Shown here piece after piece: positions 6,459 through 15,021 of a DNA stretch of 64,000 bases (the stretch's first letter is position 1; every line of letters begins with the position of its first letter). The position numbers and the translations under genes were made by a program. Under the pieces are notes generated by a model that saw only the letters and a list, made by a program, of their open reading frames with translations, searched no databases and was not told the origin of the DNA. This stretch comes from an uncultured Hungatella sp. (GTDB taxonomy: Bacteria; Bacillota; Clostridia; Lachnospirales; Lachnospiraceae), in the NCBI GenBank assembly GCA_910577935.1, contig CAJTOT010000017.1, positions 14,708 through 78,707 of the forward strand, read 5' to 3'.

Positions 6459-9051
6459 GCAGTTCTACCTCCCCTGCCGGCAATGTAAATGTAAAGACGG
6501 CTCCTTCCGGCTCATGGTCCGACACCCAGACGGCTCCCCCGTGGGCGTTGACGATGGACCGGCACAGGGACAGCCCCAGCCCCAGGCTCCTCCGGCTGTC
6601 CGCGATCTTGTTGGCTCCGCTGTAAAACATATCGAACACCTTCTCTTTCTGGTCATCAGGGATTCCGGGCCCCCGGTCGGAGACGGACACCTTGACCATG
6701 CCGTCCTCTTTCTCCGTGCGGATATCGATCCGCGAGCCTGCCGGCGCGTATTTCACGGCGTTGTCCACAAGGTTGATGACGACCTGGACCATCAGCTTCG
6801 CGTCGATGCGGGCAAAGATAAATTCTTCCGTGGCCTGTACCTGGATCACCTGCGCTTTGCCCCGGCGGTTTACATGGCTTAAGGCCTCGGCTATCACCTC
6901 GTCCATCAGCTCCGCCGACAGGTTCAGCTTCACCTTTCCCCCCTCAATCCTGGTGACCGCCAGAAGGTTCTCCACCAGATTGATGAGCCAGACCGCGTCG
7001 TCGTAGATGTCCGCGAACATCTGGCGGCGGGAATCATCGTCCAGTTTCTCGTAGTCTGACAAAAGATAGCTGGCATTTCCCGAGATGGATGTGAGAGGCG
7101 TGCGCAGGTCATGGGAAATAGCCCGCAGAAGATCGGCCCGGAGCTGTTCGTTCTTTGCCATGATGGCCGCCTCCTCTTTCTCCTTTGCGTTCTTGATGTT
7201 CTCCAGGGCCAGGGCGCACTCCCCCAGAATCGACAGTACCACGCTGTTCTCAAAGGCGTCCAGCCCCTTGTCGTCCATGGCGATTCCCGCAACCCCGTAG
7301 ACCTGCTGGTTTACCCGCGCCGCCAGATACAGGCATCTCCTGTCCCTCAAGGTATCGGTGGCCGCGCCGGCCAGCTTGTTGTTCCTGAAGACCCACTCCG
7401 CCGCTTCCCTCTCCTTCCCGGACACCAGTTCTTCCTGATCCCCGCCTCTCCCCCCAAACAGCCGGGGCTCAGAGAGGCCTTGTCCCCCGGAGAGATACAT
7501 GACTATATCTTTCTTGAGGAGTTTTTGAAGCTGGACCGCCGCCGCGGAGGCCACGGACCAGGCATCCGTCTCCTTCTGGAGAAGCTGGTTGGTCTCAAAC
7601 AGGATTTTTGTCCTGAAGGCCGCCTCGGCAGACTGCTTCGCGTTGTCCTTCAGCCTGGCGGCAAGAGAACCGGTCATGAAAGACGCCCCGAACATGACCA
7701 GAAAAGTCACGGGATAGCCGGAATCATGAAAATGAAAAGTAAACCTGGGCACCGTAAAAAAGAAGTTGAATATCAGCACGCTCACCGCCGACGCCCAAAA
7801 GCCGCTGAGTCCGTTAGAGGTGATGACCGAGATAACCAGCACCCCTAAAATATAGACCATGATAATATTGGCCTCGGTAAATCCCAGCAGAAAGAAGACA
7901 TATCCCACCAAAGTCGCCGCCACAAGCACAAGAGCGCTCTTCCCCACATCCCGAGGCGACACAGCCGGCGACGGCTTCCTACCGGCCCTGCCGTAGTCCC
8001 GGCCTGCTGCCGTGTCCGGGATGATGTGAATGTCCAGTTCCGGGGCGTTTTTGATCAGCTGCTCCGTCAGGGATGGCCTGTCCAGAATGCTTTTTCTTGA
8101 AGCCGTGCTCCTTCCGATGACGATCTTGGACACGCCGGACAGACGGGCGAACTCCGCGATTTGAAAAGGCACGTCCTCCCCGTAGGTGGTCTCGATACGC
8201 GCCCCCAGCTGTCGCGCCAGGCCCATGTTGTCCCGCAGCCGTTTTTTATCTGACTCCTCCATGGCGGAAAAATCCGGCGTCTCCACAAACAGCGCCGTCA
8301 GCGTTCCCCTGAAAGCGCCGGCCATCCTGGCGGCAGTCCTGATAATCTGGGCATTGGAGGGGGATGAGGACAGGCACACCAGAATATGCTCGTCTGTGCG
8401 GTAGCTTCCCCGGCCCTTTAACCGGTCATTTTCCATGCGGAGACTGAGGCGGTCGGCGCACCGGCGCAGGGCAGTCTCCCGGAGAGCGGTCAGAACCTCC
8501 TCCGTGTACGCTCCTGCCTCCCCGCTGTGGGAGCATGCGCCGGGCGCAAGGCGCCTGAGAAGTTCCGCCGGCTCTATATCCACCATCTCCACCTGGTCTG
8601 CCCTATCGAAGACAGAATCCGGAATCCTCTCCTTCACCCGCCTTCCCGTGATGGAAAATATAGTGTCATTGAGGCTTTCTATCTGCCGGACATCGGCCGT
8701 GGTGTACACGCTGATCCCGGCTTTCAGCAGCTCCTCCACATCCTGGTATCTTTTCGCGTGGCGGTATCCCTGGACGTTGGTGTGGGCCAGCCCGCCCAAG
8801 ACAATCAGCCCTGGCTTTCTGGCCAGGGCTGCGTCAATATGAAATTCCTCAAGCACCTCATCGCCGCGGCGCAGGTTCAGCGCAGGCAGCCTCTCCAGCC
8901 CCTCTAAAAGGGCAGAGGTCTCAGGGCTCAGGTCAGGCTCCACATATCCCACCACCACATCCGCTCCCCATTTCTTCGCCTGGCGGGCTGCCCGGAGCAT
9001 GGCATGGGTTTTTCCCCCGCCGTCTGTGTATCCAAAAAATATTTTCAACAT
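6451..9051 (-). CDS. kdpD: KdpD-type sensor histidine kinase
   Basis: 866 residues from ATG 9051, chosen because GGGAG lies 9 bases upstream; an in-frame ATG at 9084 has no ribosome site. Domains in order: KdpD N-terminal domain with Walker A GYTDGGGKT (near residue 10), a Usp-like domain (about 215-345), four transmembrane helices (about 380-475), a GAF-like region, the HisKA H-box AISHDLRTPLTSISG (about 640) and an HATPase domain with DNAVKYAP, DRGPGIPDD and GLGLSLC. The layout matches full-length KdpD. It follows a small membrane protein and ktrB on the same strand, consistent with a potassium homeostasis operon. Confidence 0.93.
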   Translation of the reverse strand: MLKIFFGYTDGGGKTHAMLRAARQAKKWGADVVVGYVEPDLSPETSALLEGLERLPALNLRRGDEVLEEFHIDAALARKPGLIVLGGLAHTNVQGYRHAKRYQDVEELLKAGISVYTTADVRQIESLNDTIFSITGRRVKERIPDSVFDRADQVEMVDIEPAELLRRLAPGACSHSGEAGAYTEEVLTALRETALRRCADRLSLRMENDRLKGRGSYRTDEHILVCLSSSPSNAQIIRTAARMAGAFRGTLTALFVETPDFSAMEESDKKRLRDNMGLARQLGARIETTYGEDVPFQIAEFARLSGVSKIVIGRSTASRKSILDRPSLTEQLIKNAPELDIHIIPDTAAGRDYGRAGRKPSPAVSPRDVGKSALVLVAATLVGYVFFLLGFTEANIIMVYILGVLVISVITSNGLSGFWASAVSVLIFNFFFTVPRFTFHFHDSGYPVTFLVMFGASFMTGSLAARLKDNAKQSAEAAFRTKILFETNQLLQKETDAWSVASAAAVQLQKLLKKDIVMYLSGGQGLSEPRLFGGRGGDQEELVSGKEREAAEWVFRNNKLAGAATDTLRDRRCLYLAARVNQQVYGVAGIAMDDKGLDAFENSVVLSILGECALALENIKNAKEKEEAAIMAKNEQLRADLLRAISHDLRTPLTSISGNASYLLSDYEKLDDDSRRQMFADIYDDAVWLINLVENLLAVTRIEGGKVKLNLSAELMDEVIAEALSHVNRRGKAQVIQVQATEEFIFARIDAKLMVQVVINLVDNAVKYAPAGSRIDIRTEKEDGMVKVSVSDRGPGIPDDQKEKVFDMFYSGANKIADSRRSLGLGLSLCRSIVNAHGGAVWVSDHEPEGAVFTFTLPAGEVELHE

Positions 9052-9094
9052 ATCGAAGTTCTCCCAAAGCTCTCCGATTTTCATCTGCCAAACA

Positions 9095-9355
9095 CTATAA
9101 TATCACTTTTTTAATATATTTTCCACTGTATGATTCCCTAATCGGCAGAGGGGAAATGGCAGGTCTTCTTTTCGGGAAGGTCCAACTGGCTGCCGCTCTG
9201 TTTTTTTCTCCGGTCTCTGAATCGCCCCGTTTCTCCTCCAAAATCCCCATCCGCGCTCTCCGGCTTCTCTCCAGAAACCGGTCAATTCCCCCCGCCATAA
9301 TATACCCGAGGATAAATATCAAAACCATGACAACAGCTAACAGCATTTCTTTCAT
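9095..9355 (-). CDS. Small single-pass membrane protein between ktrB and kdpD
   Basis: 86 residues from ATG 9355, preceded by an excellent AGGAGGTG site 8 bases upstream; the frame extends further up but without a ribosome site. One N-terminal transmembrane helix (MLLAVVMVLIFILGYIMAGG) is followed by a basic cytoplasmic stretch (RFLERSRRARMG) and a polar tail. Position, 48 bases after ktrB and before kdpD, suggests a modulator of potassium uptake or of the sensor, analogous in place only to KdpF-like peptides. I recognise no family. Confidence 0.65.
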   Translation of the reverse strand: MKEMLLAVVMVLIFILGYIMAGGIDRFLERSRRARMGILEEKRGDSETGEKNRAAASWTFPKRRPAISPLPIRESYSGKYIKKVIL

Positions 9356-9403
9356 GCCTTTCCACCTCCTGTAAACATTCAGCGTCAACAAGTTTCACAT
9401 CCG

Positions 9404-10804
9404 TCATCCCACGGTTATATCCTCCCTGGGCAGCATGCACAGGTCTTTCTGTTTTCCCGACAGGACGGCAAAAATCAGGGTAAGGCCTCCCACCCGGCCA
9501 AAGAACATGAGAAGAATCAATATCAGCCGCGAGGCGGCGCCCAGCCCCGGCGTGACTCCCAGGGTCAGCCCCACGGTTCCGATGGCAGACGCGGTTTCAA
9601 ACAGGCACAGGGACATGGGCAGCCCTTCCAGAATACTCAGAGCCAGTCCCCCCATCCAAAACAGCGCCACGTACATGAGGAGCACCGTGGCCGCGTGTTT
9701 CACCACGTCGTCCCCCACCCGTCTCCCGAAGAAGTGGGCGTGCTCTCTCCTGCAGAAGGTGGAGACCGCCGCCGCCCCCAGAACCGCCACCGTGGTGGTC
9801 TTCATGCCTCCCGCCGTGGAGCCCGGGGAGCCGCCTATGAGCATGAGAGCGATGATGACGAACCAGCCGGGTTCACTGACGGCTTCCAGGTCCACGGTGT
9901 TGAAGCCTGCTGTCCTGGGAGTCACCGACTGGAACAGAGAGGCAAGCAGTCTTTCTTTAAACGGCAGTCCCCCGAACTCGAAAAAGAAGAAGTACAGCGC
10001 CGGGAGTACCAGCAGGCACAGGCTGGCGCACAGAATCACCTTTGTCTGCATTCTGTATCTGCGCAGGCGAAAGCCATTTGCCCGCATGTCATCCCATGTG
10101 AGAAATCCTATGCCCCCCGCCGTGATGAGAAACATGATGACTATGTTCACCGCCGGGTCCGCGGCATAGGAGGTGAGGGAGGAAAACTGCTCCCTGGTTC
10201 CCAGAAGGTCGAAGCCTGCGTTGCAGAACGCCGACACGGAGTGGAACAGGGCCATCCACAGCCCCCGCGCCCCGAAGTCCCTGACAAACACAGGCGCCAT
10301 AACCGCTGCTCCCCCCAGCTCTAATATGAACGTGCTCTTTATGATAAACCGGGTAAGCCTGACAATCCCGCCTACCGCCGGGGCCGATATGGCCTCCTGC
10401 ATGGTGCTGCGCTGCATAAGGGAAATCCTCTTCCCCGACATCAGAGCGAACAGGGCCGCAACGGTGATAACCCCCATGCCTCCCACCTGAATCAGAAGCA
10501 TGATAATCAGCTGTCCCGCAGGCGACCAGCAGGTGGCCGTGTCGTGGACCACAAGCCCGGTGACGCACACCGCCGAAGTGGAGGTAAATAAACTGTCCAG
10601 AAAAGTCACGTTTACCCCTTCCCGGCTGGAGAAAGGAAGCATCAGAAGCAGTGTCCCCAGAAGTATGACGCAGGCGAAGCCCGCCATGATGATCTGTGAA
10701 GAAGTTATCTTCCGGACCGCCGTGTGATATCCTTTTACTGTCCCAACATTCCTCCCGGCCAGCCCTGCCGGAACGCATCCTTTTACAGATACCAGTCTGC
10801 TCAT
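9404..10804 (-). CDS. ktrB: Potassium uptake channel subunit KtrB/TrkH
   Basis: 466 residues with four M1-P-M2 repeats. The first pore loop reads FTSTSAVCVTGLVV and later repeats keep the key filter glycines (SAFCNAGFDL, TPRTAGFNTVD, SAIGTVGLTLGV), as in Ktr/Trk potassium or sodium channels. The ATG at 10804 has a GGGGG site 11 bases upstream. KtrB normally needs a cytosolic RCK ring (KtrA/TrkA); none is encoded nearby, so it must come from elsewhere or this copy works alone. Cotranscription with the small membrane protein, kdpD and kdpE is likely from the short gaps. Confidence 0.93.
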   Translation of the reverse strand: MSRLVSVKGCVPAGLAGRNVGTVKGYHTAVRKITSSQIIMAGFACVILLGTLLLMLPFSSREGVNVTFLDSLFTSTSAVCVTGLVVHDTATCWSPAGQLIIMLLIQVGGMGVITVAALFALMSGKRISLMQRSTMQEAISAPAVGGIVRLTRFIIKSTFILELGGAAVMAPVFVRDFGARGLWMALFHSVSAFCNAGFDLLGTREQFSSLTSYAADPAVNIVIMFLITAGGIGFLTWDDMRANGFRLRRYRMQTKVILCASLCLLVLPALYFFFFEFGGLPFKERLLASLFQSVTPRTAGFNTVDLEAVSEPGWFVIIALMLIGGSPGSTAGGMKTTTVAVLGAAAVSTFCRREHAHFFGRRVGDDVVKHAATVLLMYVALFWMGGLALSILEGLPMSLCLFETASAIGTVGLTLGVTPGLGAASRLILILLMFFGRVGGLTLIFAVLSGKQKDLCMLPREDITVG

Positions 10805-10914
10805 ATAACAAAATCCCCCTTTAAGTTTCCAGGATATTTTTATGGTACCATGGATTTCCTAAAGAGGGTAAAAGGGTATGGCTGTCGGTATTAAAATTGT
10901 ATAAAGGAGGCGGC

Positions 10915-11760
10915 TTACACCTGGTCATAAATCTCCCGCATCCGCCGCCCGCAGTACTGTGCGTTATCCGGCGTAGTGTTCTCCAGTGTGGCGTAGATAA
11001 AGGGCTTTTCTCTTTTTATAAACTTCATAATCTCCCTGTAATCCATCTCGCCTGTGCCTGCGCCCACCGCCTTCAGGCCACAGCCTTCATTTACGCGGAT
11101 GAAATCCTTAAAATGCACCATGGCGATGTGGGGCCCCAGAAGCTCCATGGCCTCCGCGAACACTTCCTCCCTCCTGTCCACGTTGTCCAGGTCCAGCATG
11201 TTCACCGGGTCAAAGAGAATCTGCAGGTTAGGCGAGCCGATCTCGTCAAGGACTGTTTTCGCCCGCCCGGCGTTCCACACGATATGGCGGGCCACAGGCT
11301 CGATGGCCACGATCACCCCGAACTGCTCCGCGCAGCGCACAACCGGCCTTAAGTTTTTGATAAATGTCCCAAGGGCCTGGTCAGACCTGCACTCCGGGCA
11401 GTACTTGTACTCCGGGTTGGGCGCGCCGGTCTCCGTTCCCACCATGCCGCAGCCCAGCAGCGAGGCGAAACGAATATGGGAATAGTATTTTTCCAGGGAC
11501 TGGAGGATCACCTCCTGGTCCGGGTGGGCCAGATTCAGATAGTTTCCCAACACGGCGATATCCATCTGGTTCTTGTCGAAAAGCCTTCTCAGATACTGGG
11601 CATACCCGGGAGTCAGCGCAGAAGGGCCGCAGGGGTACTCTTTCATGGCCTTGCTCAGGGCCAGATGAACACAGGTGTATCCTTTTGCCCGCACCAGGGG
11701 AAGCAGTTCCTCCACAGGCAGTTTCTCGGCGTCGTGAAGACGCAGACCTAATTGCAGCAT
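10915..11760 (-). CDS. Sugar phosphate isomerase/epimerase-like TIM barrel protein
   Basis: 281 residues of the AP-endonuclease-2/xylose-isomerase-like TIM barrel family. Conserved metal-binding positions are visible in VAIEPVARHIV (about 151), LFDPVNMLD (about 187), MVHFKDF (about 214) and ATLENT (about 262). Members isomerise or epimerise keto-sugars or act on acyl-sugar acids. The start overlaps the end of the GH105 gene by 13 bases, so it is the last gene of the pectin operon and probably acts on a uronate or rhamnose product. The exact reaction is not recognisable. Confidence 0.85.
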   Translation of the reverse strand: MLQLGLRLHDAEKLPVEELLPLVRAKGYTCVHLALSKAMKEYPCGPSALTPGYAQYLRRLFDKNQMDIAVLGNYLNLAHPDQEVILQSLEKYYSHIRFASLLGCGMVGTETGAPNPEYKYCPECRSDQALGTFIKNLRPVVRCAEQFGVIVAIEPVARHIVWNAGRAKTVLDEIGSPNLQILFDPVNMLDLDNVDRREEVFAEAMELLGPHIAMVHFKDFIRVNEGCGLKAVGAGTGEMDYREIMKFIKREKPFIYATLENTTPDNAQYCGRRMREIYDQV

Positions 11761-12914
11761 ACATTTCCCTCCTGTCGTCTCAGCAGTTCACTGACTGCCA
11801 TCATGCAGGCGGCGGTCCCGTGTTGATTGTCCGCCATCTGCGCCTCGCTTACATAGTACTCCGGGCGGCCTGTGCGGTCCTTGTGGTTGTGGGGGTCAGG
11901 CCCCCGGCCAAGCCCTGCGCTGGCGCAGATTCCATACAGATGATACCCGTCCTCTTCTTTCTTCAGGTAAGTATCCCGGATACCTTCCAGAACCTGGACC
12001 CCCTTCTCTCCGTACGTCTCATCCAGGATACCCAGGCGGGCACCCTTCATCAGCGCGTAAGCCACCATGGCGCTTCCCGATGTTTCCAGGTAATTTCCGG
12101 GGAAATCCCTCTTGTCCACCACCTGATAAAACATCTTCGTCTCCTGGTCCTGGTATCTTAAAATGCCGTCTATGCCGTCTTTCAAAAGTTCGGCAAGCCT
12201 GAAAGCCCTGGGGGCGCGCTCCCAGGCCAGCTCATACACGTCGGCCAGAGCCATCAGATACCAGCCCTCTGCCCTCAGCCATACGGCCGGACTGCGCCCT
12301 GTCCCGGGATCTGCCCAGTCCGCCTTCAGGCTCACGTCACATCCGTGGACATACAGCCCCAGAGATATATCCCACAAAAGCCGGTGGGCGCTTACAAACT
12401 GGCCGATGATGTCATCCCACCGGTCTTCCCCCGTCTCCGCCAGCGTTCTGGCGTAAAAGGGCATGGCCATGTAAAGCCCGTCAAGCCACACCTGGTTGGG
12501 ATAGATATCCTTATGCCAGAAGTTCCCTGTGGTTGTCCTCGGATAGTCTTTCAGGAAATCATACGCTCTCTTCACCGCCGCGTCATATCTGCCGTCCCCG
12601 GTTAAGTCCCTGAGAATCCTCAAGGATCTCCCGAAGCTCACCTTGTCGATGTTGTGCTCCCCCTCTTTCCAGTTGGCCACCGTCCCGTCTTCCGCCATCA
12701 GATAACTGCTGTTGTCTATGATATACTGGTTCCACCGGCCGTCTTTGGCGGCTTCTGCCAGATAAGACGCCCCGATGACGCACAGATCATCCTTGTAGTT
12801 CCACGGCTTCTCTTCCAAAAATTTTGGAAATGCCGTCCCCAGATACCTGGAAAAATACTCCAGCCACATCTCCTGATTCTGCATTTCCTGTTTCTGCATT
12901 TCCTGTTTCTGCAT
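11748..12914 (-). CDS. GH105 unsaturated rhamnogalacturonyl/galacturonyl hydrolase
   Basis: About 388 residues of an (alpha/alpha)6 barrel. GH105 enzymes (YteR, YesR) remove the unsaturated galacturonate left at the non-reducing end after pectate or rhamnogalacturonan lyase cleavage, in the cytoplasm. Matching blocks are TTTGNFWHKDIYPNQVWLDG (about 142), WLRAEGWYLMALADV (about 227) and YLETSGSAMVAYALMKGA. There is no signal peptide. Four in-frame ATG codons (12914, 12899, 12884, 12869) recur every 15 bases, each preceded by GGAA or GGAG. I chose 12914, which has GGGAG 9 bases upstream and follows the GH28 stop. Confidence 0.92.
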   Translation of the reverse strand: MQKQEMQKQEMQNQEMWLEYFSRYLGTAFPKFLEEKPWNYKDDLCVIGASYLAEAAKDGRWNQYIIDNSSYLMAEDGTVANWKEGEHNIDKVSFGRSLRILRDLTGDGRYDAAVKRAYDFLKDYPRTTTGNFWHKDIYPNQVWLDGLYMAMPFYARTLAETGEDRWDDIIGQFVSAHRLLWDISLGLYVHGCDVSLKADWADPGTGRSPAVWLRAEGWYLMALADVYELAWERAPRAFRLAELLKDGIDGILRYQDQETKMFYQVVDKRDFPGNYLETSGSAMVAYALMKGARLGILDETYGEKGVQVLEGIRDTYLKKEEDGYHLYGICASAGLGRGPDPHNHKDRTGRPEYYVSEAQMADNQHGTAACMMAVSELLRRQEGNVCCN

Positions 12915-12920
12915 TTCCCG
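12868..12920 (-). repeat. 15-bp tandem repeat carrying successive start codons
   Basis: On the minus strand the unit ATGCAGAAACAGGAA occurs about three times in a row, the last copy slightly diverged. It encodes MQKQE repeats at the GH105 N-terminus and supplies a new purine-rich ribosome site and ATG in each unit. The copy number could change by slippage without breaking the frame. Confidence 0.75.
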
Positions 12921-12934
12921 CTTCTCCCTTTCTC

Positions 12935-15010
12935 CTAAATTCCCGCGAAATCCCCGATTCTGTTTAAAATTTTCACGGTCTCGCCCATTGTAACCAGCTG
13001 CTCCGGGTAAAAACATTCATCTTCGCCCATATCCATGAACCCGAAATACAGGGCGCGGGCCACGTTGGTTCCGTAGTTGTTGCCGACCTTGTCCACGTCG
13101 GAGCAGACCGGCATGGTGCTGGAGGCATTCCGGTAGTTGACTCCGCAGGCCTGCATGGCCACCGTGGCCATCTCCTGGCGGGTTATATGGCCCTGAGGCA
13201 TATGGGAGGCGCCGCTGCCCTCGGCGAGAAAGCCCTGTGATACCGCGATCTGCAGGCATTCCCCGCCCTTTTCGCCCCGGTCCTCTCCCCTGTCAGTTCC
13301 CCCGCAGACAAAGGGCATCAGCATCTGGGCCAGCTTCTCCCTGGTGATGAGCTCCTGGTCTTCTGTCCTGTCCCTGCTGTCCATAATTTCCCGGCAGATC
13401 AGGCGCTGCCGCTCCCAGTCCGCCTCATGCCCCTGCTCTTCCCGAGAAAGAACCACGTATCTCCGGCTCTGCTCCCTGTTGCCGCTCCCGTCAAACGCCG
13501 TCACCCGGACAAAGCGGCAGTTTTCCGGAACCGCGAAGTCTCTCCCTTCCCCTGCCTCTCCCCAGGTTTTTCCGTCCTCCGAGATCTCCCAGGCAAATCC
13601 GCACTGGCCATGCCCTCCGCAGAACTCCGCAGAGGCGCTGATCCTTCCATGCTCTGCGGGAACTCCCAGAATCCGGACCTTGCCGGGCCTTGGAAACCGC
13701 CGGCCGTTGATGACCACATTTTCCACCACCGGACAGGACCAGTTCATCCCCCATATGTCTCTGTCGGCGCCGTCGATGACGATGTTTCTCAGAATCAGTC
13801 CCTCAATCGGCACTTCCTCAAATGCCTCCAGGAAGATTCCGTAGTCTCCCCCCCTGGCTCTGATGTTTTCAATGGTAATATTTTTAAATACCGGCAGGTC
13901 GCTGCCGTTTCTTCCGTCCTCATAAAGCATGGTCCCGTGGATGGCTGCCCCGTGGATGTGGTCCATGACGCTGTCGGCCATGATGATGTCCTCCACCCTG
14001 CCTCCCCGCCTGGCGTTGGTCTTCATGCGCAGGGCGTAGGTGAGATTCGGGCTGGCGAAGCGGTTGTTCCAGGCAAGTACCCGGAGGATTCCGCCGCTCA
14101 TCTCGCTTCCCAGCGCCACTCCCCCATGTCCGTCGGCAAAGTCGTTGTTCTCGATGAGCACATATTCACAGGGCACATTGGCCTGACGCCCGTCCCGGTC
14201 GCGTCCGGACTTTAAGCTGATGCAGTCGTCCCCCGTGTCAAACCGGCAGTTTAAGATATGTACGCCTCTGCAGCTCTCCGGGTCGCACCCGTCGTTGTTG
14301 GCCCCGTGGCTGGACAGAGTCAGGCCGTCTATGGTGACGCTCCGGCACATCACCGGATTCAGCTGCCACATGGGGCTGTTCTTCAGCGTGATTCCCTCAA
14401 GGAGCACCCGGCTGCACCGGATAAACTGGACAAAGTTAGGCCTTAAGTAGTGGCCCGGCCCAAATACACGTCTCTCCAGGGGGACTCCGTCTATATTCAT
14501 CTGGCGCAGAGCCTTCCGGTCTGCCAGCTGCAGGTCCGTCTTGTCGGAAGACCAGGCATTCTCCACCTGGTGATGCCAGTTCCACCAGTGTTCCGAATCG
14601 GCTCCCCCATCCAGAATGCCTTTTCCCGTCACGGCAATATCATGGGCGTCACAGGCATAGACAAGGGCGCTGAAATTGTAGCAGGGCGTCGCTTCCCAGT
14701 GGCCGAACACCACCGGATAGTGGAGCTCCGGAGCTTCATTGACAAAGGCAAGCACCGTGTCCTCGCTCTCCAGGCAGAGCTCCACCCCGCTTTTCAGATG
14801 AAGGCCCCCCGTGCGGTAGCGGCCCGCCGGAATCACGACTCGTCCGCCGCCTTCCCTGCTGACTGTATCGATGGCCCTCTGCAGAGCCTCCGTCTGAATC
14901 TCCCCGCTGCCGGGCGCCGCTCCGAATTCCAGGACAGAGCGCTCCAGCGCCGGGATCACCGGCCTCTCTATCTGGTCTAAAATCGCCTTTCGCATCTGTA
15001 ACTTGTCCAT
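12935..15010 (-). CDS. GH28 polygalacturonase-type glycosidase with C-terminal SLH-like region
   Basis: 691 residues from ATG 15010 (ATAGGAGA upstream). The parallel beta-helix domain (about 25-450) hydrolyses alpha-1,4-galacturonosyl bonds. GH28 active-site motifs are present: NNDGCDPESC, then TGDDCISLKSG with the two catalytic aspartates, GHGGVALGSEMSGG and LRMKT. After a beta-rich segment (about 450-540) the last 120 residues look like SLH modules (ITRQEMATVAMQACG, FYPEQLVTMGETVKILNRIG). No signal peptide is visible, so SLH-like modules are unexpected. The stop is 21 bases before GH105 and the transporter and esterase genes lie upstream, so this is a pectin utilisation operon. Confidence 0.9.
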   Translation of the reverse strand: MDKLQMRKAILDQIERPVIPALERSVLEFGAAPGSGEIQTEALQRAIDTVSREGGGRVVIPAGRYRTGGLHLKSGVELCLESEDTVLAFVNEAPELHYPVVFGHWEATPCYNFSALVYACDAHDIAVTGKGILDGGADSEHWWNWHHQVENAWSSDKTDLQLADRKALRQMNIDGVPLERRVFGPGHYLRPNFVQFIRCSRVLLEGITLKNSPMWQLNPVMCRSVTIDGLTLSSHGANNDGCDPESCRGVHILNCRFDTGDDCISLKSGRDRDGRQANVPCEYVLIENNDFADGHGGVALGSEMSGGILRVLAWNNRFASPNLTYALRMKTNARRGGRVEDIIMADSVMDHIHGAAIHGTMLYEDGRNGSDLPVFKNITIENIRARGGDYGIFLEAFEEVPIEGLILRNIVIDGADRDIWGMNWSCPVVENVVINGRRFPRPGKVRILGVPAEHGRISASAEFCGGHGQCGFAWEISEDGKTWGEAGEGRDFAVPENCRFVRVTAFDGSGNREQSRRYVVLSREEQGHEADWERQRLICREIMDSRDRTEDQELITREKLAQMLMPFVCGGTDRGEDRGEKGGECLQIAVSQGFLAEGSGASHMPQGHITRQEMATVAMQACGVNYRNASSTMPVCSDVDKVGNNYGTNVARALYFGFMDMGEDECFYPEQLVTMGETVKILNRIGDFAGI

Positions 15011-15021
15011 GAAAAAATCTC

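Noticed and set aside
5057..6488. Long plus-strand open frames of 240-270 codons opposite moeA, kdpE and kdpD
   Set aside because: They are GC-rich antisense shadows with Arg/His/Pro/Gly-rich products, no ribosome sites and no family resemblance, while the minus-strand genes are unmistakable.
10805..10914. Possible c-di-AMP riboswitch upstream of ktrB
   Set aside because: The 110-base gap lacks the conserved ydaO motifs and is short; only a ribosome site and an ATGGTACCAT palindrome are visible.
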